Notes: generated by a model not told the origin, from the sequence alone. 64,000 nucleotides of DNA from Pseudomonas sp. MWU15-20650 (GCF_023242475.1 NZ_JALJFG010000001.1:62001-126000), one strand, 5' to 3'; counted from the stretch's first letter, positions 49,874 through 58,716 are shown. A program made the numbers and translations.

Positions 49874-50593
49874 ATGCGTGTCGCAATACTGGATGACGAA
49901 CCTGCAGAACTACGGCGGGTAGAACAGACACTGCGACAAATCCCCACCGCCTCGGAACAGCCATGGACGCTGCATTGCTTTGAGAACGGTGAAAGCCTGC
50001 TGCGCCAACTGCGGCGCGAAACATTCGACCTGCTGATCCTCGACTGGCAATTACCCGATCTGAGCGGCCTGGCGCTATTGCGCTGGACCCGTGAGCATAT
50101 GGAAGTACCACCTGCCGCCATCATGCTCACCAGCCGTGATGCCGAGAGCGATATCGTCCAGGCATTGAATAGCGGCGCAGATGACTACGTCAGCAAACCC
50201 TTTCGCCCCAACGAGCTCAAGGCCCGGGTGATAGCGGTCCTACGACGTCATGGCTTGCACAAATCTGCCGCCAGCGAAGTACTTACCTTTAATGACCTGA
50301 CATTCGACGACGCCGAGCTGACCGTCACTCGGGCCGGCAAGCCGATCAGCCTGACCGAACGCGAGTACCGCCTGGCCCGTTGCCTGTTCGCCAACCTGGC
50401 ACGACCGCTGTCCCGTGAATACCTCTATGAGCGGTTCTGGACCCACGAAGAGATGGTCTCATCGCGCCCACTGGATACCCATATCTATCGCCTGCGTAAC
50501 AAGCTGGGGCTAACCGCAGATAGGGGTTGGCAGTTGCTGACGATCTACGGGTATGGGTATCGACTGGAGAGCGTGGCGACACCTGAAAGCTGA
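49874..50593 (+). CDS. OmpR-type response regulator
   Basis: A 239-residue response regulator. The receiver domain has D8/D7 acidic residues, phosphoacceptor D57 (LILDWQLP), Ser/Thr in MLTS and Lys in YVSKPFRP. A C-terminal winged helix (about 130-235) has SLTEREYRLA and LDTHIYRLRNKLGL. The ATG at 49874 is chosen for its AAGGA site. It is the presumed partner of the CHASE2 kinase encoded divergently. A terminator follows at 50655. Confidence 0.92.
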   Translation: MRVAILDDEPAELRRVEQTLRQIPTASEQPWTLHCFENGESLLRQLRRETFDLLILDWQLPDLSGLALLRWTREHMEVPPAAIMLTSRDAESDIVQALNSGADDYVSKPFRPNELKARVIAVLRRHGLHKSAASEVLTFNDLTFDDAELTVTRAGKPISLTEREYRLARCLFANLARPLSREYLYERFWTHEEMVSSRPLDTHIYRLRNKLGLTADRGWQLLTIYGYGYRLESVATPES

Positions 50594-50605
50594 AGACAGC
50601 TTGGA

Positions 50606-50621
50606 TGTTCCACGTGGAGCA
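50606..50621. other. parS centromere-like site 1
   Basis: TGTTCCACGTGGAGCA, one mismatch from the Pseudomonas parS consensus TGTTCCACGTGGAACA bound by ParB. It lies just after the response regulator gene. Confidence 0.85.
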
Positions 50622-50654
50622 TTTCTAAAATCGCTCATTTCAGCCCCAAATAAA

Positions 50655-50683
50655 AAAGGCCAACGCTAAGCGTTGGCCTTTTA
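50655..50683 (+). terminator. Rho-independent terminator after the response regulator
   Basis: GGCCAACGC/GCGTTGGCC stem with TAA loop flanked by A- and T-runs; good on both strands. Confidence 0.9.
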
Positions 50684-50700
50684 TTTTACTAGCGGGGAAC

Positions 50701-50850
50701 CTGATGTCGATGGGCATATTAAGTGTCATGGCTACCCTAGGTGGAATCAGGGTTCCACGTGGAACATGAGCACGATAACTGTCACATCTGAGCAACAATT
50801 AGTGTCGTACTGCGGACTATTGACCTTATTAAATGTCGTTTTCATAACCA
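50701..50850 (+). repeat. Cluster of TGTCR direct repeats, candidate transposon end
   Basis: Five same-direction copies of TGTCG/TGTCA at 50705, 50724, 50780, 50803 and 50834. Four share the longer form T(A/T)A-N-TGTC(A/G). Such arrays of short direct repeats mark the ends of Tn7/Tn5053-type elements, where they bind the transposase. The true terminus could be any outer copy. Confidence 0.5.
50751..50766. other. parS centromere-like site 2
   Basis: GGTTCCACGTGGAACA, one mismatch from the parS consensus, with a perfect 14-base palindrome at 50752-50765. It lies 145 bases from site 1 and within the TGTCR repeat cluster, so it may be inside the transposon end. Confidence 0.87.
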
Positions 50851-50905
50851 GCATCCTCACCTAATGAAGGAGCTTGCTGGCGGCATCCAAAAAGGAACCG
50901 TTCTG

Positions 50906-53275
50906 CTAGAGCAAGTCCATCGTGGCTAGGGAGTCAGCCATTCGGTAACCCATCGCTTTGTACCCCGCCTGCCGTTTATCCCACATCCTCATCAATGCAG
51001 CATTGCCCGCGTCAACGAAGTCGATCACTCGCACGTCGACCTTATCGGCATGTGATCGATGCAACCGCCCCGCATATTGCTGAAGGATGCCCTTCCATGA
51101 AATGGGCATTGCCAGCACCAGCGTGTCCAACGGCGGATGATCGAAGCCTTCACCTACTAGTTTTCCTGTTGCGAGCAGCACTCGTGGAGCATCAGGGGGA
51201 AGGGACTCAAGCTCATGCATACTGGAAATCCGCTGTTTCTTAGGCACTCGCCCATGAAGCGCGAAAAGGTTATGCACGCGCTGCTTCAATTCTAATTCAA
51301 GGGCATCCACATGTTCCGTCCGCTCCGTTAGCACTAGAATTTTTCGGCCCTCGTTGTACGCCAGCTCAATCTCCGAGACGATTTTAGCTGTCCGCTCAGA
51401 GTCGTCGGCTAGACGCCGAAAAACGTCCTGAATGCCAAAGCCCTCGGGGACCACTATTGGTTTGGGCATCAATCGAGGCACGACAGATAGGTCATGGGGC
51501 GCACTCGCTGGTCGAGCAGCAGAATGTCGGATCGGTCCGCACTGCATGAAAATAATGGGCTGCTGCCCATCTCGGCGCACTGGGGTTGCTGTGAGTCCCA
51601 GTACGTACCGCGCAGTCGCGCTCCTCAGTAGCGCCTCGAATGACACTGCTGATAGGTGATGACACTCATCAACGATGATCTGGCCGTAGTTTTTCACCTG
51701 ATCGCTGATCTCGCCTTTTCGCGATAACGACTGCATTACGGCAATGTCGATGATGCCTGTAAGCTTCGCTTTTCCGCCCCCAAGAGTTCCAACGACACCA
51801 TTCCCGACTCCCAAGAACACCTGCAAGCGCTCTTGCCACTGCCTTAACAGTTCCGTCCGATGCACAAGCACCAACGTGTTAATGCCACGTGCGGCAATCA
51901 ACGCAGCAGCACTCACCGTTTTACCGAAAGCTGTCGGTGCGCAGAGGATACCGGTGTCATGACTTAGCATTGCGCTGACAGCAGCCTCTTGGTCAGAACG
52001 CAGGGTCCCGAGAAAGCTCACGTAGATGGGGTCGCCCGCGAAGCGTTCGTCTTTAAGAATAGGGGTAACCCCGTTTTCCTCTAAAAGCTCCAGCGCAGCA
52101 TCCAAACAGCCACGTGGTAACGCAATATGTTTGGGGAAGTTCTGGGCACAGCCGATAATCCTTGGCTTGTTCCACACTGACATGCGCATGGCCTGAGCTT
52201 TGTAGAACTCAGGATTTTGAAAGGCAGCGAGCCGGACAAGCTGGTTTGCCAATGGCTGTGGCAATTCCGACTTTTCAAAGTAAATTAAGTTAGCCAGCGT
52301 GATGTTGACAGCAGCAGGCAACGGGCATGTCAATTTACGTGATCTCGATTCACGATCTTTCCAAGGTTCTGCATCACCTTCGTCATCGACATAGGCGACC
52401 CCTAGAGGGTCCCGATTACCCATCGCCTGGATAATAACGGGCTGGATATCTTCTGGACTCATGCGCTGAATCGATGCCAGGAAGGCCCATTGATCAGGAT
52501 GAGGCTCAAGCGAGTCGTCTACAAAAACGCTATTGTTTTGGGCCCTGGCCCGCTTTTGTAAAGGGAGCGCGATGAGATTTCCAAAGCCGCCTTTGGGCAT
52601 ATAGTCCTGGTTTGGAAACAGTCGATCATAGGAGCTGAGCGCCAACTGGCGGGTGCGCTCACAGGCATGACTGATGATTGCAGCACCGAGGCGGCGCGCA
52701 TCGCAGGCAGGAACATTACGCTTAAAGAAAATCCAGCCATGAGCCCCTTGGCCTGAGCGCGATATTTCCAGCGCCACCGGGACGTTCAGCTCATGGCATG
52801 ACTGCACAAAAGCTTTGGAATCATCACGCCATTCGGCCTCATCGAAGTCGACTGCCAAAAAATAACAAGTGTCATCAGAGAGTAGGGGGTAGATACCAAC
52901 GACCACTTCGCCCGCCAGATGGCGATAGACCACCTCATCGGTCAGCGGAAGCAGCTGGCGGTTACCGCAGTCGCCACATTTAATTCGTGGCTTCTCACAA
53001 ACGCCAGGCCTCCATTCGTTTGCGCAAGCGGGTGCGTATCCTGATTTGCCTGCCTTGCTTTCCCAGCGGATGGGATAAACGTCCGTCCTACCACGAAACA
53101 AGCTTCGGAATAGGGCAAGCTTTCCATCAGTATCGAGTTGTTGCGAGCGCTCAAGTGGAGCCGCTGGTAGCTTGACCAGCTCATTAGGCAGCCGCCATTC
53201 GATGCCATGAGCATCCAACAAGGCAATCAGCCGTGTATTTTCAGCCTGTAGCTTCGCCACCAGATTTGGGTCCAT
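50906..53275 (-). CDS. AEP primase-SF2 helicase fusion (TOTE-type conflict protein)
   Basis: A 789-residue protein with two enzymatic parts. Residues about 50-290 resemble the archaeo-eukaryotic primase domain of TOTE conflict systems: a Cys-containing segment (IKCGDCGNRQ), FLAVDFDEAEW with the metal Asp residues, and SRSGQGAHGWIFF. Residues about 400-780 are a DEAD/DEAH helicase: Walker A CAPTAFGKTV, DECHH, LTATPVRRDG and QYAGRLHRS. No nuclease domain is visible. The ATG at 53275 follows an in-frame GTG. It is the outermost cargo gene. The defence role is inferred from the family. Confidence 0.85.
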   Translation of the reverse strand: MDPNLVAKLQAENTRLIALLDAHGIEWRLPNELVKLPAAPLERSQQLDTDGKLALFRSLFRGRTDVYPIRWESKAGKSGYAPACANEWRPGVCEKPRIKCGDCGNRQLLPLTDEVVYRHLAGEVVVGIYPLLSDDTCYFLAVDFDEAEWRDDSKAFVQSCHELNVPVALEISRSGQGAHGWIFFKRNVPACDARRLGAAIISHACERTRQLALSSYDRLFPNQDYMPKGGFGNLIALPLQKRARAQNNSVFVDDSLEPHPDQWAFLASIQRMSPEDIQPVIIQAMGNRDPLGVAYVDDEGDAEPWKDRESRSRKLTCPLPAAVNITLANLIYFEKSELPQPLANQLVRLAAFQNPEFYKAQAMRMSVWNKPRIIGCAQNFPKHIALPRGCLDAALELLEENGVTPILKDERFAGDPIYVSFLGTLRSDQEAAVSAMLSHDTGILCAPTAFGKTVSAAALIAARGINTLVLVHRTELLRQWQERLQVFLGVGNGVVGTLGGGKAKLTGIIDIAVMQSLSRKGEISDQVKNYGQIIVDECHHLSAVSFEALLRSATARYVLGLTATPVRRDGQQPIIFMQCGPIRHSAARPASAPHDLSVVPRLMPKPIVVPEGFGIQDVFRRLADDSERTAKIVSEIELAYNEGRKILVLTERTEHVDALELELKQRVHNLFALHGRVPKKQRISSMHELESLPPDAPRVLLATGKLVGEGFDHPPLDTLVLAMPISWKGILQQYAGRLHRSHADKVDVRVIDFVDAGNAALMRMWDKRQAGYKAMGYRMADSLATMDLL

Positions 53276-53482
53276 CACCCGCTTTCAGCCTCTACATCTC
53301 AGGAGAAGACTATAGCCTAACGCTACAATCCTCAGCCCATCAGAAAAATATCGAGACTATCGAACGACTGAGGTTCGGTCATTAAGAACCTCAGGCTGCA
53401 TGGTGATTGGCTTTAAAATTACGGCAGAATCCATATTCGCTGAAGCAGGTAGTGACACACAAGTTATGAGACACGACTGACG

Positions 53483-54295
53483 TTAAGACTCATCATAAAT
53501 AGCCGTGTATTCAGTACCCTTCGGCTTGATCCACAATTTGTTATTTGTCCGCCCCCGGTTCAACCGTCCAAAAACCAAGAAATGCATGCCCTCAAGCTCC
53601 GTCCACTTGGCACGGTGATAGTCTAGAAAAGCCTTGCAGACCTCCTTGCCGACGATCACGCTGACGTTTTCTTTATCTCCGGTATTGATCCATCGAGATC
53701 CATCCTTGGACTCGCGGGTATCCTGAATATCACCCCAAAAACCTCTGAGCTGACCCACGTGCTCTTCCGTGATGTCAGAAAAATTCACGAACAAATCACG
53801 CGCTCGAAACTCACCTACTTCGGGCAACTCAATGGTTTGATCTGAATGTCTGAACGCTTCGGAATATATTAAATTCTTCAAAATTGGTCGGAGTCGGCGC
53901 TTAGATATTGCTCGCTTGCTCCCCCCAAGGCCAACGTACCTGCCACCAGAACCACCGCCTGTCCCACCCAACACTGGGTCACCGTTCACGTTCTCCGCCG
54001 CACCGTAACGGAGGTCTAGAACGATGCGATCACCAGGGTTACGTAACATGTCCTGATCATCGCCGCCGCCCTCACCGCGTTCAGACTCAGGTGCAGCGAA
54101 TGTGCAATTCAGATGAGGACGAGCCCGGAAATGCGGTCCTTGTCCGCTTCGCGCCTCTTTGACAAAAATTGCTCGGGTACCACACTTGATACAAACGAGG
54201 TGTCGCCGTTTATTCGCTAGTTCAGAAGGGGGAAGTTTGGCGAACTTTGCAGCGGGATATTCAGCGCCGTCCACGATACATCTTGCTATGTCCAT
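53483..54295 (-). CDS. CoiA-like zinc-finger protein, function unknown
   Basis: A 270-residue protein. The N-terminal 65 residues (HLVCIKCGTRAIFVKE...HFRARPHLNCTF) resemble the zinc-binding N-terminus of CoiA-like proteins. A Gly-rich linker (about 108-122, GGTGGGSGGRYVGLGG) leads to an unrecognised C-terminal domain (about 130-270). GAAGG lies 8 bases before the ATG. It is 200 bases upstream of the helicase gene on the same strand, so the two may act together; this is inference only. Confidence 0.7.
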   Translation of the reverse strand: MDIARCIVDGAEYPAAKFAKLPPSELANKRRHLVCIKCGTRAIFVKEARSGQGPHFRARPHLNCTFAAPESERGEGGGDDQDMLRNPGDRIVLDLRYGAAENVNGDPVLGGTGGGSGGRYVGLGGSKRAISKRRLRPILKNLIYSEAFRHSDQTIELPEVGEFRARDLFVNFSDITEEHVGQLRGFWGDIQDTRESKDGSRWINTGDKENVSVIVGKEVCKAFLDYHRAKWTELEGMHFLVFGRLNRGRTNNKLWIKPKGTEYTAIYDES

Positions 54296-54380
54296 AACAA
54301 TGCCTTCAGCTAGAGCCCTATATGCAGACGCATCAGGACAATAATGTGTCCTCAGATTTGCTCGTCTGAATCCGTCACAC

Positions 54381-54411
54381 TAAAAAAGCCCCTAAATCCA
54401 GGGGCCCTAAT
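54381..54411 (-). terminator. Rho-independent terminator after yegP-like gene
   Basis: On the minus strand a CCCCTGG-ATTT-AGGGG hairpin is followed by GCTTTTTTAG, 17 bases after the YegP-like stop. Confidence 0.85.
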
Positions 54412-54427
54412 GAGAACCCGACTGGGT

Positions 54428-54760
54428 TCAGGTCAAATCTACTACCGGCGCCGTTGGCGCATATGCCTTCACCGCAGTAATGCCGGCATCACGCGATTGA
54501 GTTGTTGTGTAGGTTTCGCTTACTCCTATCACCTGGTTATTGCTCGCAGTTAACGTGAAGTAGTACTGGTAATTCGTGGAGATTAGTTTTTTATAGTAAT
54601 TGTCATAAGGCGAGTGAATTTTTACTGACTGGATACCGTTCTGGCAGTTGGCTTTAGTCGTATACCCCTCACTGGCAAGGATTTTTTCTCCATTCGGAGC
54701 CTTGAGGTGGAAGTAATATTGTCGATTGCTACCCAGAAAAATCTCAAATTTTGCACTCAT
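54428..54760 (-). CDS. YegP family protein (tandem DUF1508)
   Basis: A 110-residue protein made of two copies of the DUF1508 unit: first FEIFLGSNRQYYFHLKAPNGEKILASEGYT, second KLISTNYQYYFTLTASNNQVIGVSETYT. The family includes E. coli YegP; function unknown. AAGGAG precedes the ATG at 54760, which lies 11 bases after the stop of the small upstream gene. Confidence 0.9.
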   Translation of the reverse strand: MSAKFEIFLGSNRQYYFHLKAPNGEKILASEGYTTKANCQNGIQSVKIHSPYDNYYKKLISTNYQYYFTLTASNNQVIGVSETYTTTQSRDAGITAVKAYAPTAPVVDLT

Positions 54761-54771
54761 TTTCGTACTCC

Positions 54772-54945
54772 TTATTTCTCTTTGCGGACGCCCTTGAACG
54801 GCGTTTTGTCCGAGGTTTTTACGTCCATGAACTGGCCAGTTTCCGAATCTCGTTTCACCCAATGCCCTGAAGGCGTCTGAGTTTGAGAGCGATCCCGGAC
54901 AGCGCCTTTACGGTGCCCATCACCTGCTGGAGGGTTTGTAGCCAT
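54772..54945 (-). CDS. Small basic conserved-looking protein
   Basis: A 57-residue, highly charged protein with the pattern GDGHRKGAVRDRSQ and KTPFKGVRKE. It resembles small uncharacterised proteins that recur beside yegP-like genes, recalled from general knowledge. The ATG at 54945 or an upstream one at 54957 could be the start. Probably co-transcribed with the YegP-like gene. Function unknown. Confidence 0.65.
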   Translation of the reverse strand: MATNPPAGDGHRKGAVRDRSQTQTPSGHWVKRDSETGQFMDVKTSDKTPFKGVRKEK

Positions 54946-55051
54946 GTCGATCACCATTCTGATTAATTGATCCAGTTTAACCAGGTATTAAACGAACAAC
55001 CCCCTGGCTTATGGGAAAGACTACTCGCTGATTCTGATTGTGTAAAGCTGT

Positions 55052-55612
55052 TTAAGCAGATTCGCCTATCGCGTGGTACACGTACTCGATACCGCCTGAC
55101 TCAGCGGTTTCTTCTGCTCTAAGAATGTAGCCCTGATCCAGCAATTTTTTTAACTTGGTACTGGCGTTAGGCACTGAAATTTCGAGTGTTTCAGCCACCT
55201 TAGCCGCAGTGACGGAGCGTTTGGAAAGCACGTAATGTAAAAGCTCTTTCGCGGAGGAACTGATCTCAGGACCAATGACCTCGAAATTATCCCCATCCCA
55301 GACGGTGAGAGGCTGGTCTTTTGCGTGGGCCGCATAGCTCCAGTTATCGAGTAAATCCCGATTTTTTACATCTTTTAGAAAAAAACCGCGCTCCCCTTTA
55401 AAATGCTTGGCAACAGCAACCACACTTTCCCTAGGAAAGGATGCATCCGTCGCCTCTATGTCAGCCAGAGAGATACCAAACAAGGCGTACTGAGGATGAG
55501 CCTCAACGACGTCAAGGAGTTTACGAAAGGTGGCTTTCCCTTGGACGTTGCCAAAGGGATGGTCATCGTCGGTGAGTCCACCGAGATTGACGATATAAGA
55601 TTTCTGATTCAT
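55052..55612 (-). CDS. STAS-like (DUF4325-type) protein with C-terminal winged helix
   Basis: A 186-residue protein. The N-terminal half (about 1-110: ATDASFPRESVVAVAKHF, DLLDNWSYAAHAKDQPLTVWDG) resembles STAS-like DUF4325 domains. The C-terminal half (about 118-180: SVTAAKVAETLEISVPNASTKLKKLLDQGYI) is a winged helix of the ArsR/MarR type. Its ATG overlaps the stop of the GHKL ATPase gene by 4 bases, so the two are made together. A regulator or switch is likely; no function is established. Confidence 0.75.
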   Translation of the reverse strand: MNQKSYIVNLGGLTDDDHPFGNVQGKATFRKLLDVVEAHPQYALFGISLADIEATDASFPRESVVAVAKHFKGERGFFLKDVKNRDLLDNWSYAAHAKDQPLTVWDGDNFEVIGPEISSSAKELLHYVLSKRSVTAAKVAETLEISVPNASTKLKKLLDQGYILRAEETAESGGIEYVYHAIGESA

Positions 55613-56718
55613 TTTTTCAGTTTAACCAGAGTCGCCTGACTGTCAATCAAGAATTCAAAGCAGATGTGCGTTCCGAGCAAGGAGGGCATACCTACGCGAT
55701 AGCTACTCGTCAGCTTGCCTTCTGTATAAACCATGATTAGCTCGAAATTCTGTTGTCGGATAGAGACCGTCGCGTTGTAGTTCGCTGCCACATCGCCACT
55801 GCGCTTAAGGCCTAGGCCACGACCATCATCACTTGAGCTGGAGATCTGACCCTGCTGGAACACCTGTAGCACAAGCTCGGGACCCGCTTCGGGCTGGGAA
55901 AAATCGAGCTTTCCAAAAATAGCTGGATACTTTTCCGCCAGTACCGGCTGGAGACTCCCAACGATACCAACCCCACTGTCGGATATTACCGTCTGGATTT
56001 TTCCACCCTTTGGGTAGTGCTGGAGTGCTGCGAAGCCTGGGATTTGAGACCGCGCATGGTCTCGCACGTTGCCAAATAGCTCAGAAATAACGGTGAATGC
56101 GGATTGTGAGTAACGCTCACCTGCACAGCTGACAAGGCTATTCTTCAAACGTTTGGGGATAGTCTCATCGGGTAACAGGTGGTCAATCGACGCCAGCTCA
56201 ACCACACCATTATTATTACCATGATGTGCTTTGGCTGCCGACCACTTCGGCCTGTTTGGAAGAACGTTTACTTTGCCATCCAAATGATCAAAGAACCCGA
56301 GCCGATTAAAGTAGGTCAGCGTTGTTTTGCACGCGCTGAAATCAATCGATACCGACTTATTCAACATTACCAACTGATTGCACAACGCTAAAATACGTGC
56401 GGCTGCGTCAATCATGATTTTGCAGCCCAAGGGCACAACAAATTCGACCACCGAGCACTCAAGATCCAATGGTGAACCGGTGGCCGCCAGCGACTCCTCG
56501 AAGGAAGCGCTCCCAACCCAGGCACCCGATTTAAGAGCGATTGTCAGCTTTCCAGAGTTCACCAATGACCAGCAACTGTTTTCATCCTGAATAAAAACCT
56601 CACGTTGTCCATAGAGGATAGGGTTCACCACAGACTTCTGCGTGCCGAGATGGCGGGCAATTTCTTTTGCCATGGCGCCTGGGTTCAATCTCAGAAACGT
56701 CTCAATATCAGCAATCAT
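55609..56718 (-). CDS. GHKL ATPase with N-terminal winged helix
   Basis: A 369-residue protein. An N-terminal winged-helix segment (about 1-50, LRLNPGAMAKEIARHLGTQKS) is followed by a STAS-like middle region (VSIDFSAC...LTYFNRLGFFDHL) and a C-terminal GHKL ATPase: N box SELFGNVRDHA, G1 ISDSGVGI, G2 DDGRGLGLKRS. No histidine-kinase phosphoacceptor helix is seen. The ATG at 56718 is chosen; a TTG lies at 56730. It forms a two-gene unit with the STAS-like/winged-helix gene. Such units could act as a signalling switch in defence; this is inference. Confidence 0.8.
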   Translation of the reverse strand: MIADIETFLRLNPGAMAKEIARHLGTQKSVVNPILYGQREVFIQDENSCWSLVNSGKLTIALKSGAWVGSASFEESLAATGSPLDLECSVVEFVVPLGCKIMIDAAARILALCNQLVMLNKSVSIDFSACKTTLTYFNRLGFFDHLDGKVNVLPNRPKWSAAKAHHGNNNGVVELASIDHLLPDETIPKRLKNSLVSCAGERYSQSAFTVISELFGNVRDHARSQIPGFAALQHYPKGGKIQTVISDSGVGIVGSLQPVLAEKYPAIFGKLDFSQPEAGPELVLQVFQQGQISSSSDDGRGLGLKRSGDVAANYNATVSIRQQNFELIMVYTEGKLTSSYRVGMPSLLGTHICFEFLIDSQATLVKLKK

Positions 56719-56904
56719 CAATAGACTCAATCACCTAATTTCCTTGGCTCTCAGCCTTCCTAGCCGAGTTGTACGGCGAGCACGGGCAGACACTATTCAT
56801 GCGTCACCAGACACCGTCCGCGTACTATAGTGGCCTATCGACACCAAGACAAAGAATTAACCGAGCGACCCTCGCCCCTCATCCACCGACCTTGGAAATC
56901 CAGC

Positions 56905-57408
56905 ATGCTTTCAGAACAATTTGATCTTAGCCCACACGAGAACCGTTGGTTTACTTGGGCAGAAGTCGAGGAATGTTTCTGGCCAGGTCAAGGAGGTCGA
57001 TCTCACGCCGTCAATCCAAGCCTGGCGAACGTCAGAAATGCAGGAGGTATTTACTGTATTGCTTGGGGCACTACCAGCAAGATGCCCACTCCAGATGAAC
57101 AGCAGGTGCAATACATCGGACAAACAAAAAATTTTAAAGCGCGTATGGCTCAGTTTGCGTCGTCAGCGGGTATTTTTTGGGATGACCGTTACGACGGGCA
57201 TTCGGCTGCGTGGCGCTGGCCACAAGGAGCGACTGCAAAAATGATGATCGCGTTTTTTCCATTGTCAGCGACTGAACCTGATCACATGAATACTGGACGC
57301 TTATTTTGGTACGAGGCATTGGCGATCAATTTGTACTTCATTAAACATGACAACCGTCTGCCCCCACTCAATGTTGTGAAGAGCCCTATCGCAGTCGAAC
57401 TCAGTTAG
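56905..57408 (+). CDS. GIY-YIG nuclease
   Basis: A 167-residue protein with all family catalytic landmarks: GIYCIAW, VQYIGQTKNFKARM (the conserved Arg in KAR), a Glu in FWYEALAIN and an Asn in PPLNVV. It is a single-domain endonuclease without a recognisable DNA-binding module. A GTG at 56830 is in frame, but the ATG at 56905 has a TTGGAAA site. It is divergent from the GHKL pair with 186 bases between, so the three genes could form one locus. Confidence 0.82.
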   Translation: MLSEQFDLSPHENRWFTWAEVEECFWPGQGGRSHAVNPSLANVRNAGGIYCIAWGTTSKMPTPDEQQVQYIGQTKNFKARMAQFASSAGIFWDDRYDGHSAAWRWPQGATAKMMIAFFPLSATEPDHMNTGRLFWYEALAINLYFIKHDNRLPPLNVVKSPIAVELS

Positions 57409-57487
57409 AGACTGATTTTATGAGATTCAGGGCCCCTTGCTGCAATCGAGTCGTGGCCCACAGACAAAGCGGCTGCCTTCGCCGCAT

Positions 57488-58624
57488 CTATTTAGGAATT
57501 ACAATTTCCTCATCTAATACATCCACCACACCCAGTTTGAGCGGATCAATCCAGTCCGCTTTGGCACGCCCCCAACGGAGTAGTTCTCGCTGCTCCACAG
57601 TCAGCTCGTACTGTTCGACACCTTGTTCCAGTGCATTGAGGTACTCACGGATGGCCTGCGCACGCCGCCAGTTCTGCGCATCGATTTCAAGCTTCGCCAG
57701 CCGCTGCTCTTCCGCGTCGTATTGGTGTTTTCGCTCCAGCGCAATTTCGCGAACTCGCTGACGTTCGGCATCCTCAATCGCCTGACGCTCATTACGGACC
57801 AGTAAGCCGATCGCTCTGGTGGCCATCAGGCCAATAAGTTTGTTGAGCTGTTGCTCCACCGAGCGACGATCCGAATCCGTGATTTTCCCCCCAAAACCTT
57901 CGTCTGCCATAACCTGTAGCCGCCCGGACGGCGTGAACTGCCATTTTGGCCAGTAACTCCATCCGCCCTTGGCCTTTGCAGTTAACTGGGCAGCTGAGGG
58001 CACGTAATCCGAACGCAACGACGGTTCGTAAAGGCGTAAACGCAATGCATCGCCAAACATCACGACCTCGATCGGCTGTTTCCCTTGTTGAACGGAATAC
58101 CCGCGCTTCTCTAATGCTTTCAACAGCGTGTCCGCTACTCTTAATGCGCGACTTTGCAGCGCGGCAGATACCGAAATATTCAGCCCATTACCGTGCGTCT
58201 GCGGCATTCCGCGCTTATCAATAATCGGTCGAACTAAAGCTTCGCGAGCAGCCGCGACAACGGGATGCCACACCTTGATGCGCTCCGGTACCACAATCTG
58301 GTTTTCGGGCTGCTGCTCAAAGGTCAGTACTTGCTGAAGACGGCTGTCCACCACTTCAGTGGCCTGAGCCTGAGGAGAGGGCTGCCCGACAGGGCGATAC
58401 AAATAACCGGGGTGGCCAGTGTATTCGCGCAGCTTGGGGCGCGGGGACACGCGCTTACCCACCTTGACCTTGGCCCAATGACCCCGTGGCGGCGTGGGGA
58501 TTTGCAGGCGTGAGCAGAGCTTTTTCAGCCCGACGTCGGACAGGCCGTAGCGCGGCGCGACCGCCTGCACCGGCTCGGACCAGACTTCATCCAGCAGCTT
58601 TGCCCGGTCATAGCGTTCCACCAT
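57488..58624 (-). CDS. Uncharacterised mobile-element protein with charged coiled coil
   Basis: A 378-residue protein. The N-terminal segment (YDRAKLLDEVWSEPVQAVAPRYGLSDVGLKKLCSRLQIP) looks like a small helix-turn-helix followed by PRGHWAKVKVGKR. A charged helical region lies near residues 260-340 (RNERQAIEDAERQRVREIALERKHQYDAEEQRLAKLE). GAGGATGAG precedes the ATG. The family was not recognised; from memory similar proteins are carried on mobile elements. It is the last gene of the row that follows tniQ. Confidence 0.65.
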   Translation of the reverse strand: MVERYDRAKLLDEVWSEPVQAVAPRYGLSDVGLKKLCSRLQIPTPPRGHWAKVKVGKRVSPRPKLREYTGHPGYLYRPVGQPSPQAQATEVVDSRLQQVLTFEQQPENQIVVPERIKVWHPVVAAAREALVRPIIDKRGMPQTHGNGLNISVSAALQSRALRVADTLLKALEKRGYSVQQGKQPIEVVMFGDALRLRLYEPSLRSDYVPSAAQLTAKAKGGWSYWPKWQFTPSGRLQVMADEGFGGKITDSDRRSVEQQLNKLIGLMATRAIGLLVRNERQAIEDAERQRVREIALERKHQYDAEEQRLAKLEIDAQNWRRAQAIREYLNALEQGVEQYELTVEQRELLRWGRAKADWIDPLKLGVVDVLDEEIVIPK

Positions 58625-58716
58625 TTAACTCATCCTCGATTATGCGCAGCGCGGTTCGACTCCCTATAGGTCTGCGCTGAGCACCACTCAACAAGCCCCC
58701 GGTGCCCACACGGCCA

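Noticed and set aside
53279-53482. A possible second transposon boundary between the helicase and CoiA-like genes
   Set aside because: The gap was checked for TGTCR-type repeats and clear inverted repeats; none comparable to the 50.7 kb cluster was found.
58640-58680. GGTTCGACTCC resembling a tRNA T-loop
   Set aside because: The flanking bases do not pair as a T-stem and no acceptor, D or anticodon arms can be drawn around it.
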